Below are positions 52,592 to 63,273 of a DNA stretch of 64,000 nucleotides, piece after piece. The translations under genes and the position numbers were made by a program. Position 1 is the stretch's first letter. Every line of letters starts with the position of its first letter. The stretch covers positions 1-64,000 of the forward strand of contig NZ_JBEBMH010000012.1 in the NCBI RefSeq assembly GCF_040081985.1, given 5' to 3'. A model generated the notes under the pieces. The model had not been told where the DNA came from and made no database searches. It saw only the letters and a list, made by a program, of their open reading frames with translations. This DNA comes from Kumtagia yinganensis. Its GTDB lineage: Bacteria; Pseudomonadota; Alphaproteobacteria; Rhizobiales; Rhizobiaceae.

Positions 52592-52631
52592 TTATGCTGC
52601 ATTGCAACATAAATATTGCGACGCAGCATAA
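52592..52631. promoter_or_regulatory. Palindrome with two TTGCN3GCAGCA elements upstream of phasin
   Basis: TGCTGC-ATT-GCAA (52595-52607) and TTGC-GAC-GCAGCA (52616-52628) face each other, within TTATGCTGC...GCAGCATAA arms of 9 bp. PhaR repressors of PHB genes are known to bind TGC/GCA-rich sites. Assignment is inference. Confidence 0.5.
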
Positions 52632-52743
52632 GCCTCTGTGCAGAAAGCGAAATTCCGGTTGAAACCTGTCTGGGATTAACCAAATGCCCAGAAATTCGGG
52701 CTTCCCATAGCGGCGCAGTGGACGTGGAAGCGCCCAACTTTTA

Positions 52744-52759
52744 TTAACGATGCATTAAC
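52744..52759 (+). promoter_or_regulatory. Perfect CtrA box
   Basis: TTAA-CGATGCA-TTAAC matches the full CtrA consensus TTAA-N7-TTAAC, 40 bp upstream of the PdhS-like kinase start. Confidence 0.65.
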
Positions 52760-52798
52760 TGTCAGGGGTTCCGCGCCGCGGAGGGGCAAAAGTCCAAC

Positions 52799-55700
52799 AT
52801 GCCATCGGCCGCCTATTCGTTCATCGACGTCGCCGTCCTCGACGGCGTGCGAGAGCGCTTCGCCGCGGGCGACGCGATCGTCATCCTGTCGACCGATCTT
52901 GCCGAGGTGGTGTGGGCCAACGGGCCGGGCGCAGCAGTGTTCGGCCATGCCGACATAGAGCGGATCGTCGGTGCCGAAAGCGGGCTGGGCTTTGCCGCGC
53001 GCAGACAGATCATGGCAACGAAGGGCTTTCCCGCCATTGGGCGCGACCGGGCCATCACGGTGCGGCTCGCGCAAGGGCTGGACAGCCGCGCCATGGGGTT
53101 TTCGGCAAGCGCGATTTCCCTGCCCGACGGCGAGAATGCGATCATGCTGGCCGTGCCGGCCGGCCTTGCCGGTGCACCGGAAACCGAAATCGCGGCGCGC
53201 GCCATCGGCGGCTTCACCGAACCCGGCCATCTCGTCGCGTTCCTCGACGGCGATGGCGTGGTCGAGGCGGCGTCGCCGGATTTTTTTGTACGCCATGTTT
53301 CCAGGCAGGTGCTGGCCGATCTGGTGACGGAAGTCGCCGGAGAGACCGATCGCCTCGTCAAGAAGATCATCTCGACTGGGTCGTCGCGCCTTCCCGCGGG
53401 GATCGCCCGGTTGCGCGACAATCCGGCGCGGCATCTCCTGGTGATGATCGATGAGGGCCAGGCGGCCGATGGCGAAGAAGCTCCGGAAGCGGCCGATGCG
53501 GCAGAGCGCGCGCCTATTGGCATGGAGCCCGGCGCGGGCGAAGCTGTTTCTGCCGAGATACAGTCCGGGGGCGAGAGCGTTCCGGTAGCGGCCGCGGCTG
53601 CCGAATCACGCGCCATGGCCCCAGAGGCCGTAGAGCAGATCATTGCGGCTGCACCGGCGGTGGACGGATTGGAGACGAGTGCCGGGGCGGCAGAACTCCC
53701 GACGCTAGAAAGCGTGGCAGCTAGCGACGGAGACGAGCATCCCGTCCCTTCGATCGAGGATGTCTGGGGACCGCAGGATATACCTGCCCCAGCGGAGAAG
53801 CCCGCCGCTGTCGAACACCAGGATTTGACGGCATCGAGGGTCGAAGCCGACGCAGATTACTCGAACTCGGAATCGTCGGCCGGGTTGGCCGACGCGATTC
53901 CCGAAGAACCGTTGGCCGAGAACGAGCCCCCGGCCGATGTCATGGCTGGGGTGGAGGCGGCTTCGGAGCAGGTAGCGATCGAGCCTGAAGACGCACCAGG
54001 CATGCCACCGCATGTGCCCGCCATCGCCAGAACGGTGACCGTCAACCGCAACGCGGCGCCACTCCGCTTCGTCTGGAAGACCGATGCGGCAGGCCGTTTC
54101 AGCGCGGTGTCGCCGGAATTCCTCGCCGCGGTTGGCGCTATGGCGGACGACATCATCGGAAAACCCTTTTCAGAGGTTTCGAACGCGCTCAAGCTCGATC
54201 CGCAAGGTGAGATCGCAGGCCTGCTGGACCGCCGCGACACTTGGTCCGGGCGCTCGGTGTTGTGGCCGATCGCCGGCAGCGACCTCAAAGTTCCCGTCGA
54301 TCTCGCCGCCCTGCCGATCTATTCGCGCGACCGCAGTTTCGAAGGTTTTCGCGGTTTCGGCGTGGCGCGAATGGCCGACAGCGTGGTCAACCTCGACGCC
54401 GTCGGATTGCCGCACGGCTCGGCGGCTCCACCCGACGAACCCGCTCCGAAACCACAACCGACTGCGAGGGCCGTCGAGCGGCCCGCGGAACCCAAGGCCG
54501 AAGAACTCCCGAGTACCGATCCGTTCCAGGGCGAAGTACCGGCGCTGAATATTGCGCCAAAGCTGGATCGCCGCTCCAGCGACAAGATCATCCGTCTTGC
54601 GGAGCACAGGCCTCCGGTCGCGGAAAAGGGACTGTCCAATGTCGAGCGCAGCGCTTTTCGCGAGATCGGCGAAAGACTACGGAAAACCGGCGGCATCGAA
54701 GGCGCGCAGGAATCGGAGAAGGCCAATGATGGCCGTCAGTCCGGCACCGAGGCCGCCATCGAGACCGCTGTGACCGCCGCAAACGACAGCAAGGCGGCGA
54801 TTACGGAGCAGGCGCCGCTCGAGGCCGAGAACAGCCTTGATGCAGAGCCCGCGAACGACAGCGACGCGCCCTTGGCCGTGCCCGCATCGGCGGAACCGGC
54901 AGCAAAAATCGAGGCTCCGCTCGATCTGACGGATGAAGAGACCAGCGCTCATCCCGAACTGCCGCCCTATCAAACCGCTTCCGTCGAAACGATCGCAGAA
55001 CCGGCGCACGAGCCGGCCAGCGACCTCGTCACGCCGGACGCAATTGCCACCGAGGCGGGTGCGGTTTCGGAGCATCCAGCCCCCGCCGGACAAATGGTCG
55101 ACCTGACCACACAGTCGGACCAGGCGCCCGAAACGAGGGCAGCCGACACGGTCTTCGTGGATAGCAGCGAACCGTCGGCATCGCCGCCCGATGCAGCCAG
55201 AGTCCAGCCCATGACCGAACCGGCATGGCAGGAAGCGCCTGCGCGTGACCCGCATGCCGATACCGATACGGTTTCCATTGACGGCAGCCAGACAGAACTG
55301 TCCGGCGTGCCCGATTCGGCGGCCGCGATCGTTGCCAGCCATGAGACATCGCACAGAGCCGAGCCGACGTGGCAGGAGGCGTCCGCACGTGAGGCCGACG
55401 CTGACACGGTTTCGATCGAGAGCGATCTGAACGAGCAGTCCGAAGGCCCGCAAACGCCGGTCGAATCCGGAGCCGGCCGTGAGCAGCCGCCAGAATTATC
55501 ATCCCAGGCTTCGGATAAGGCGGGGGGGGGGACTGACACGTTTTCCATCGACGACACCGAGGCCAAATCGCCGGTCCTGCCGGTATCGGCGGCCGAAATG
55601 GTCGCCGGCCCGGAAACGCCCGAGCCGACAATCGGCATTTCCGGTGCGACCCAGCCGCCTGTCTCACCCGTCGCCGCCGCGCGGGCGGCCATCGCCGAAC

Positions 55701-57244
55701 TCAAGACCAGCGGCTTCATGCCGTCGGCCTTCTCGTCGTCTCCGGACAGCGGCAAGCGTTTCCAGGATACGGCAATCCTGTCGCGCCTGCCGGTGCCGCT
55801 GCTGATCCATTCCGGCGACGTGCTGCACTACGCCAATGACGAATTTCTGAACCTCACAGGCTACGCCTCGCTTGACGCGCTTCGCGAGGTGGGCGGCCTC
55901 GGCGCGCTGTTCTCCGATCCCTACCAAGATGAGGAGCAGGATGGATCGGGCCGGTCGCTGAGGCTGCGAACCGCCGATGGGCTGGAATTTCCAATCGATG
56001 CGTTGCTGCGATCCGTGCCTTGGAGCGGCGGCCACGCCCTGATGCTGGTCATCCGCCGCACCGGCGACGCGGTCGAGGTTTCGGAAGCTGAAGCGTCCCT
56101 GCTTCAGCAGCCTGATGTCGAGGCGCTTAAGAACCGCGTTTCGGAGATGCGGGCGATCATCGATACGGCCACCGACGGCGTCATCCTGATCACCCATGAC
56201 GGCATGATCCGGTCGATCAGCCGCCCGGCGGAGGCCTTGTTCGGCTTCGAGAGCGACGAGATCAGCGGAAAGCCCTTCGTCTCGCTCTTCGCCATGGAAA
56301 GCCAGCGCGCGGCGCGCGACTACCTCAACGGCCTCTCCGACCACGGCGTCGCCAGCGTCCTTAACGATGGACGCGAGGTGATCGGCCGCGAATCGCAAGG
56401 CCGCTTCATCCCACTGTTCATGACCATCGGCAGGCTGCCCAACGACAGCGGTTATTGCGCGGTCGTGCGCGACATCACCCCGTGGAAGCGCGCGGAAGAA
56501 GAACTCACCCAGGCGCGCTCGGTGGCGGAGCGCGCCTCCTCGCAGAAGTCGGACTTTTTGGCCCGAATCAGCCACGAAATCCGCACGCCGCTCAACGCGA
56601 TCATCGGCTTTTCCGAGCTGATGATCGACGAACGTTTTGGCGCCATCGGCAACGACCGCTATCGGGACTATCTTCTCGACATAAACCGGTCGGGAAACCA
56701 TGTGCTCGAACTGGTCAACGACCTGCTCGACATCTCGAAGATCGAGGCCGGCGAGCAGGAGATGTCCTATGAAGCGGTGTCTCTCAACGAGACGATTGGC
56801 CAAACGGTCGCCATGATGCAGCCGCAGGCCAATCGCGAACGGGTGATCATCCGCTCCAGCTTCGCCTCGCGCCTGCCCGATATCGTGGCCGATGCTCGCA
56901 GCGTACGGCAGATCGCGCTCAACCTGTTGTCCAACGCGGTTCGATACACGCAGGCCGGCGGGCAGGTAATCGTCTCGACCTCCTACGAACCTTCCGGCGA
57001 CGTCGTCATGCGGGTGCGCGACACCGGCATCGGCATGACCCAAGCCGAAATCGAGCAGGCGCTGAAACCGTTCAAGCAGATCAACGCGCTGAAACGCTCG
57101 CGCGGCGACGGCACTGGCCTCGGCCTGCCGCTGACCAAGGCGATGGTGGAGGCCAACCGCGCCCGCTTCACCATCAATTCCACGTCCGGCGAAGGGACGC
57201 TGGTCGAGGTGACATTCCCGTCGACGCGGGTGCTGGCGAACTGA
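52799..57244 (+). CDS. PdhS/PleC/DivJ-type histidine kinase, very large
   Basis: A 1481-residue cytosolic kinase with no membrane helices. The N-terminal region (YSFIDVAVLDGVRERFAAGDAIVILSTDLAEVVWANGPGA) is PdhS-like. PAS-like folds lie at about 410-500, 990-1080 and 1110-1225, with a long acidic Ala/Glu-rich linker between the first two. HisKA has its His near 1259 in ISHEIRTPLNAIIGFSELMIDERFG and LVNDLLDISKIEAG; HATPase_c has NLLSNAVRYT, DTGIGM and GTGLGLPLTKAMVE. In Brucella and relatives such kinases act on DivK in the CtrA cell-cycle circuit. A run of 10 G interrupts the linker (55522-55531). Confidence 0.85.
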   Translation: MPSAAYSFIDVAVLDGVRERFAAGDAIVILSTDLAEVVWANGPGAAVFGHADIERIVGAESGLGFAARRQIMATKGFPAIGRDRAITVRLAQGLDSRAMGFSASAISLPDGENAIMLAVPAGLAGAPETEIAARAIGGFTEPGHLVAFLDGDGVVEAASPDFFVRHVSRQVLADLVTEVAGETDRLVKKIISTGSSRLPAGIARLRDNPARHLLVMIDEGQAADGEEAPEAADAAERAPIGMEPGAGEAVSAEIQSGGESVPVAAAAAESRAMAPEAVEQIIAAAPAVDGLETSAGAAELPTLESVAASDGDEHPVPSIEDVWGPQDIPAPAEKPAAVEHQDLTASRVEADADYSNSESSAGLADAIPEEPLAENEPPADVMAGVEAASEQVAIEPEDAPGMPPHVPAIARTVTVNRNAAPLRFVWKTDAAGRFSAVSPEFLAAVGAMADDIIGKPFSEVSNALKLDPQGEIAGLLDRRDTWSGRSVLWPIAGSDLKVPVDLAALPIYSRDRSFEGFRGFGVARMADSVVNLDAVGLPHGSAAPPDEPAPKPQPTARAVERPAEPKAEELPSTDPFQGEVPALNIAPKLDRRSSDKIIRLAEHRPPVAEKGLSNVERSAFREIGERLRKTGGIEGAQESEKANDGRQSGTEAAIETAVTAANDSKAAITEQAPLEAENSLDAEPANDSDAPLAVPASAEPAAKIEAPLDLTDEETSAHPELPPYQTASVETIAEPAHEPASDLVTPDAIATEAGAVSEHPAPAGQMVDLTTQSDQAPETRAADTVFVDSSEPSASPPDAARVQPMTEPAWQEAPARDPHADTDTVSIDGSQTELSGVPDSAAAIVASHETSHRAEPTWQEASAREADADTVSIESDLNEQSEGPQTPVESGAGREQPPELSSQASDKAGGGTDTFSIDDTEAKSPVLPVSAAEMVAGPETPEPTIGISGATQPPVSPVAAARAAIAELKTSGFMPSAFSSSPDSGKRFQDTAILSRLPVPLLIHSGDVLHYANDEFLNLTGYASLDALREVGGLGALFSDPYQDEEQDGSGRSLRLRTADGLEFPIDALLRSVPWSGGHALMLVIRRTGDAVEVSEAEASLLQQPDVEALKNRVSEMRAIIDTATDGVILITHDGMIRSISRPAEALFGFESDEISGKPFVSLFAMESQRAARDYLNGLSDHGVASVLNDGREVIGRESQGRFIPLFMTIGRLPNDSGYCAVVRDITPWKRAEEELTQARSVAERASSQKSDFLARISHEIRTPLNAIIGFSELMIDERFGAIGNDRYRDYLLDINRSGNHVLELVNDLLDISKIEAGEQEMSYEAVSLNETIGQTVAMMQPQANRERVIIRSSFASRLPDIVADARSVRQIALNLLSNAVRYTQAGGQVIVSTSYEPSGDVVMRVRDTGIGMTQAEIEQALKPFKQINALKRSRGDGTGLGLPLTKAMVEANRARFTINSTSGEGTLVEVTFPSTRVLAN

Positions 57245-57359
57245 TCCGCCGCCACGGCCCAAAATTTCGTGATGTTCTGGCGGACAATCTGTCGCGGCAG
57301 CGGCTGGAAAGCCGGATAATTTTGCTCAACTTATTGAAAAGCTGTGAAAATCCATCCAG

Positions 57360-57376
57360 TTTAGAATTCTTCTAAA
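57360..57376 (+). promoter_or_regulatory. Irr box (iron control element)
   Basis: TTTAGAA-TTC-TTCTAAA is a perfect palindrome matching the rhizobial Irr-binding ICE motif, 129 bp before fbpA. Confidence 0.7.
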
Positions 57377-57504
57377 GTATTGAATTTGTTGGTGTTTGTA
57401 TTGACGGCGCGGCGCAATGTCGCCAATAGGTCATCGTTCCCAAACGGAACCGCATAAGATCCGACCCTCGGGGCCTTGAACCCCTCGCTGATCAGGAGAG
57501 AACG

Positions 57505-58554
57505 ATGACCAAGGGAAGTGCCCGGTCGAAGATCGCCGGCTACGCCGCGCTTGCAATTGCCACGCTGTTTGCCGGCTCGGCTCTCGCTGACGGCACCGTC
57601 AACATCTACTCCTATCGCCAGCCCGACATCATCAAGCCTGTGCTCGATGCCTTCACGGCCGAGACCGGGATCAAGACCGAGGTCCTGTTCCTCGACAAGG
57701 GGCTCGAGGACCGCATCCTCGCCGAAGGCCAGAATTCGCCGGCCGACGTCATCCTGACCGTCGATATCGCCCGCCTCACCAACGCCAAGGAAAAGGGCGT
57801 GACGCAGGCGCTGGACGATGCAACCGTCAACGCAAACCTGCCGGCCGAATACCGCGATCCCGAAGGCCACTGGTTCGGCGTCACCAAGCGCGCCCGTGTG
57901 GTTTACGCTTCCAAGGATCGGGTGAAGGACACGGCAATCACCTATGCCGACCTCGCCGACCCCAAGTGGAAGGGCAAGATCTGCATCCGCTCCGGGCAAC
58001 ACGACTATAACCTCGCCCTGTTCTCGGCGGCGATCGCCCATTGGGGTCCGGAGAAGACCGAGGAATGGATGAAGGGCCTGAAGGCGAACCTGGCGCACAA
58101 GCCGGATGGCGGCGACCGTCCGCAGGCTAAGGCGATCTTCGCCGGCGAATGCGACATCGCCTTGGGCAACACCTACTATGTCGGGTTGATGCGTACCAAT
58201 GAGAAGGATCCGGAAGAGAAGGACTGGGGCAACGCCATTGACGTCATTTTCCCGACCTTCGAGAATGGCGGCACGCATGTGAACATTTCGGGCGCGGCGC
58301 TGGCCAAGAACGCGCCCAACCGTGACAATGGCGTCAAGCTGATCCAGTTCCTGTCCAGCCACAAGGCGCAGCAGGTCTATGCCGAGCAGACCTTCGAATA
58401 TCCGGTCGAACCGGGTCTTGAGCCCTCCGAGATTGTGAAGTCGTTCGGCACGCTGACCGCCGACACGCTGCCACTGGCCGACATCGCCAAGAACCGCAAG
58501 GCCGCCTCCGAGATGGTCGACCGCGTTGGCCTCGACGACGGTCCGAGCAGCTGA
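57505..58554 (+). CDS. fbpA: Ferric iron ABC transporter, periplasmic binding protein
   Basis: The 349-residue protein has a signal peptide (KIAGYAALAIATLFAGSALA) and the FbpA/FutA fold (VNIYSYRQPDIIKPVLDAFTAETGIKTEVLF). Tyr224 and Tyr225 in GNTYYVGL are the ferric-ion ligands of the family. It delivers Fe(III) to the permease encoded next. An Irr box precedes it. Confidence 0.93.
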   Translation: MTKGSARSKIAGYAALAIATLFAGSALADGTVNIYSYRQPDIIKPVLDAFTAETGIKTEVLFLDKGLEDRILAEGQNSPADVILTVDIARLTNAKEKGVTQALDDATVNANLPAEYRDPEGHWFGVTKRARVVYASKDRVKDTAITYADLADPKWKGKICIRSGQHDYNLALFSAAIAHWGPEKTEEWMKGLKANLAHKPDGGDRPQAKAIFAGECDIALGNTYYVGLMRTNEKDPEEKDWGNAIDVIFPTFENGGTHVNISGAALAKNAPNRDNGVKLIQFLSSHKAQQVYAEQTFEYPVEPGLEPSEIVKSFGTLTADTLPLADIAKNRKAASEMVDRVGLDDGPSS

Positions 58555-58570
58555 TAACCGACACAATCAG

Positions 58571-58606
58571 CCAAAGGCCGGGCCGCGCGAGCGGGCCGGC
58601 CTTTGG
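58571..58606 (+). terminator. Hairpin between fbpA and fbpB
   Basis: CCAAAGGCCGG (58571-58581) and CCGGCCTTTGG (58596-58606) form an 11-bp stem. It lies between the binding-protein and permease genes, where partial termination would favour the binding protein. Confidence 0.55.
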
Positions 58607-58632
58607 TGTTTGATCACCCGACGATCGGCTTC

Positions 58633-60333
58633 ATGGGCATAGCGGCGACAACCACCCCTAACGGCGCAGCGAACCGGCTTCCGGTGCGGCGCCAGCGCCA
58701 TCCGCTTATGCTCGCGGCCGCCCTCGCGGTTTCGCTGGTCGTGTTGACGCCGATCGTCACGCTTACGGTCATCGCGCTTTCCGGCACCGGCGAGGACTGG
58801 CCGCATCTCGCCACGAACGTGCTGCCGACCGCTGCCATGACGACGGCGGCGCTGATCGCCATGGTTTCAGCCGGCACCGCGGTCATCGGCGTGACGGCCG
58901 CGTGGCTGGTGGTCGGCTTCGATTTTCCGCTGCGAAGACAATTCTCCTGGATGCTGGTGCTGCCGCTGGCCGTGCCGCCGTATTTGGCCGCCTACGCCTT
59001 CGGCGAATTCTTCCTGTTCACCGGGCCTGTGCAATCGGCTCTGCGCGCCGTCTTCGGGTTCCAAACGCCGCAGGACTATTGGTTCCCCGATCTGCGCTCG
59101 ACGCCGGGCGCGGCTTTCGTGCTGACCTCGGTGCTTTATCCCTATGTCTATCTCACCAGCCGCGTGGTCTTCCTGATGCAGGGCCGCAACATCGGCGACG
59201 TTGCGCGCACGCTGGGCGCGTCGCCGGCGCGCGTCTTCTTCAAGGTGCTGCTTCCCGTGGCGCGGCCGGCGATCGCGGCGGGTGTCGTGCTGGTGTTGAT
59301 GGAGACGATCAACGACATCGGCGTCGCCGAATATCTGGGCGTGCGGACGCTGACCTCGGCGATCTACACGACCTGGATCAACCGCAGCAGCCTGGAGGGC
59401 GCGGCGCAACTGGCGATGCTGATGCTGGTGCTGGTGCTGGCATTGCTCGCCTGCGAGCAGTTCGCACGGCGCCTGCAGCGCTTTCACAACACCCGCGCCA
59501 CGCAGTTGAAGGCACGGCCGCCACGCATGAAAATCAAAGGCTTACGAGCAGCTTTGGTCATGCTGGCCGTCGCAGCGCCGGTCGTTGTCGGGTTTGGCGT
59601 GCCGCTCTGGGTGTTTGGGCGCTATGCGTCGCGACGGCTGGATTATCTGATCAATGCCGACCTCGGAAAGGCCTTCGTCAACACCGTTCTTACCGCCGGC
59701 GTGACCGCGCTGCTGACAGTCTCGCTGGCGCTGTTCCTGATCTATGCGGTGCGGGTCTCTCGCTCCGGTCCGATGCCGCTGGTGGTGCGTGTGGCCTCGG
59801 TCGGGTACGCGCTTCCGGGCACGATCCTCGGCCTCGGCCTGCTTTATGCGCTGGCGCACTTCGACAACCGGGTCGATGCTATCTCACGGGAATATTTTGG
59901 CTTTTCGACGGGATTGCTGCTTACCGGCTCGGCGGCGGCGGTCATCCTCGCCTGCACGATCCGCTTCCTGGCACTGGCGGAAGGCGCGGTGCGCTCCGGA
60001 CTGGAAAAGCTGCCGGCGAGCCTCGACGACGCGGCGCGCAGCCTCGGCAAGCCGCCGCTGGCAAGCGCGGCGCTGATCCTCATGCCGCTGCTCAAACCGG
60101 CCATTCTGACGGCTTTGGTACTGGTTTTCGTCGACACGGTGAAGGAGCTTTCGGCGACCATCCTGCTCAGACCTTTCGGCTTCAACACGCTGGCGACCCT
60201 GGTCTACGAGAACGCGTCCCGGGCGGTCGTCGAAGACGGCGCGATCGCCGCGCTGCTGATCATCGCCACAGCGACCGTTCCGGTCATCCTTCTGTCGCGG
60301 GCGCTGGCCGGAGACCAGGAAGCATCACTTTAA
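58633..60333 (+). CDS. fbpB: Ferric iron ABC transporter, fused permease
   Basis: The 566-residue protein has about 12 membrane helices in two BPD_transp repeats, each with an EAA-type loop (ARTLGASPARVFFKVLLPVARPAI and ARSLGKPPLASAALILMPLLKPAIL). The ATG at 58633 is used because a GTG at 58603 lies within the preceding hairpin. No ATPase gene (fbpC) follows within the next 600 bp. Confidence 0.93.
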   Translation: MGIAATTTPNGAANRLPVRRQRHPLMLAAALAVSLVVLTPIVTLTVIALSGTGEDWPHLATNVLPTAAMTTAALIAMVSAGTAVIGVTAAWLVVGFDFPLRRQFSWMLVLPLAVPPYLAAYAFGEFFLFTGPVQSALRAVFGFQTPQDYWFPDLRSTPGAAFVLTSVLYPYVYLTSRVVFLMQGRNIGDVARTLGASPARVFFKVLLPVARPAIAAGVVLVLMETINDIGVAEYLGVRTLTSAIYTTWINRSSLEGAAQLAMLMLVLVLALLACEQFARRLQRFHNTRATQLKARPPRMKIKGLRAALVMLAVAAPVVVGFGVPLWVFGRYASRRLDYLINADLGKAFVNTVLTAGVTALLTVSLALFLIYAVRVSRSGPMPLVVRVASVGYALPGTILGLGLLYALAHFDNRVDAISREYFGFSTGLLLTGSAAAVILACTIRFLALAEGAVRSGLEKLPASLDDAARSLGKPPLASAALILMPLLKPAILTALVLVFVDTVKELSATILLRPFGFNTLATLVYENASRAVVEDGAIAALLIIATATVPVILLSRALAGDQEASL

Positions 60334-60941
60334 GCTTTTGATTTTTATATGTTATCTTTAAGTGCACACTAGGTGTGTTTGCACGGCATCTCTAAAGAGA
60401 GCCGTCACCCGAACGGTCTGCGGGGTCACCGCTCCGAGCCTGCGGCAAGTTCGGAATCTTCAACGATTTCATCCGCTTATCCGGAAATGAACTCGCAAAC
60501 TTCGACATAGAGCTGACGCGGACCCTCCGCGAGCTTGCCGCGAAGGCATTTTTCGGGCGCCTGAGACTGACGCTGGCAGCCGGTGCACCGACACAGGAGC
60601 GTCGATCAGGAACTGATCGCATAGCGGTCGGCTCAGCCACCGCATGCAGCTCCAGAATTGCTATACGGTTCGACCGAGTTCCGTTCCACGCCGATCGGCA
60701 GCAAAGAAAAAGGCGCCCGTTTGGACGCCTGAGATTTAGGATGCTGTTACAACGGGGCTTGAGCAAGCAGGACGTCCACCGAGGGCATGGAGGACAGGGA
60801 TCTCTCCCTCAAGTTGCATCGACTATCGCCCCCGTTCGTTAACAGAACCTTACCGGACCCCGAAAAACTTTACGGAAAGGTTCCACCTCTGAAAACGAGG
60901 TAAATTCAGACTTCAGGATTGGTTAACCATGCAGCGTGGCC
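60334..60941. other. Gene-free region after fbpB with an orphan minus-strand terminator
   Basis: 608 bp with no convincing gene; frames on either strand lack typical codon use. It holds an intrinsic terminator for leftward transcription at 60703-60730. A short transcript could end there. Confidence 0.4.
60703..60730 (-). terminator. Intrinsic terminator on the minus strand
   Basis: AGGCGTCC-AAAC-GGGCGCCT (one G-U pair) followed by TTTTCTTT. It lies 212 bp beyond the acetoacetyl-CoA synthetase stop, so it ends that transcript or a small RNA. Confidence 0.65.
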
Positions 60942-62900
<1,959 letters not shown>

Positions 62901-62906
62901 GCTCAT

Positions 62907-63273
62907 CCTCTCCCAATGATATGGCGCTTATGCATATTGCGCTGCACAAGTGCAAGAATGATAGCGGGGGCCGCTTGTATCTCTGAAATCCGGCGTGATG
63001 ATAAGGGCCAATAGGGACCCGAGACGAGGATGAACGACAGCACAAATGCTACCGGCAATGTCCTTGCCGATCTCGGGCGTCCTGATGCAGGCGAATGCCA
63101 GACCAGGACGCCTGGCGATAGTCACGACCGTCATCCGGTGGAAAGATCGATGCATTCCCTCACTGCCCTCGACCAGGGCGTGGGGGTCAAGATCTGGCCG
63201 CAGCCAAGATGCCGGTACGGTTTCGGTGCATGTAGTTCTATTGGCGTGTAAAACCAGCATTGCGGGAACCTCA
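62907..63273. other. Spacer between acsA2 and the ProC-family gene
   Basis: 367 bp. The TTGC-GCT-GCA element at 62937-62946 matches the core of the phasin palindrome. Nothing else is supported. Confidence 0.4.
62937..62946. promoter_or_regulatory. TTGCN3GCA element upstream of acsA2
   Basis: Shares the TTGC-N3-GCA core with the two elements before the phasin gene; a candidate common PHB-cycle regulator site. Confidence 0.4.

Noticed and set aside
60392..60766. 124-codon minus-strand frame in the region after fbpB
   Set aside because: It contains an intrinsic terminator within its own start region and has no recognisable features.
63030..63251. 73-codon plus-strand frame before the ProC-family gene
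   Set aside because: No ribosome site, no family resemblance and unusual codon use.
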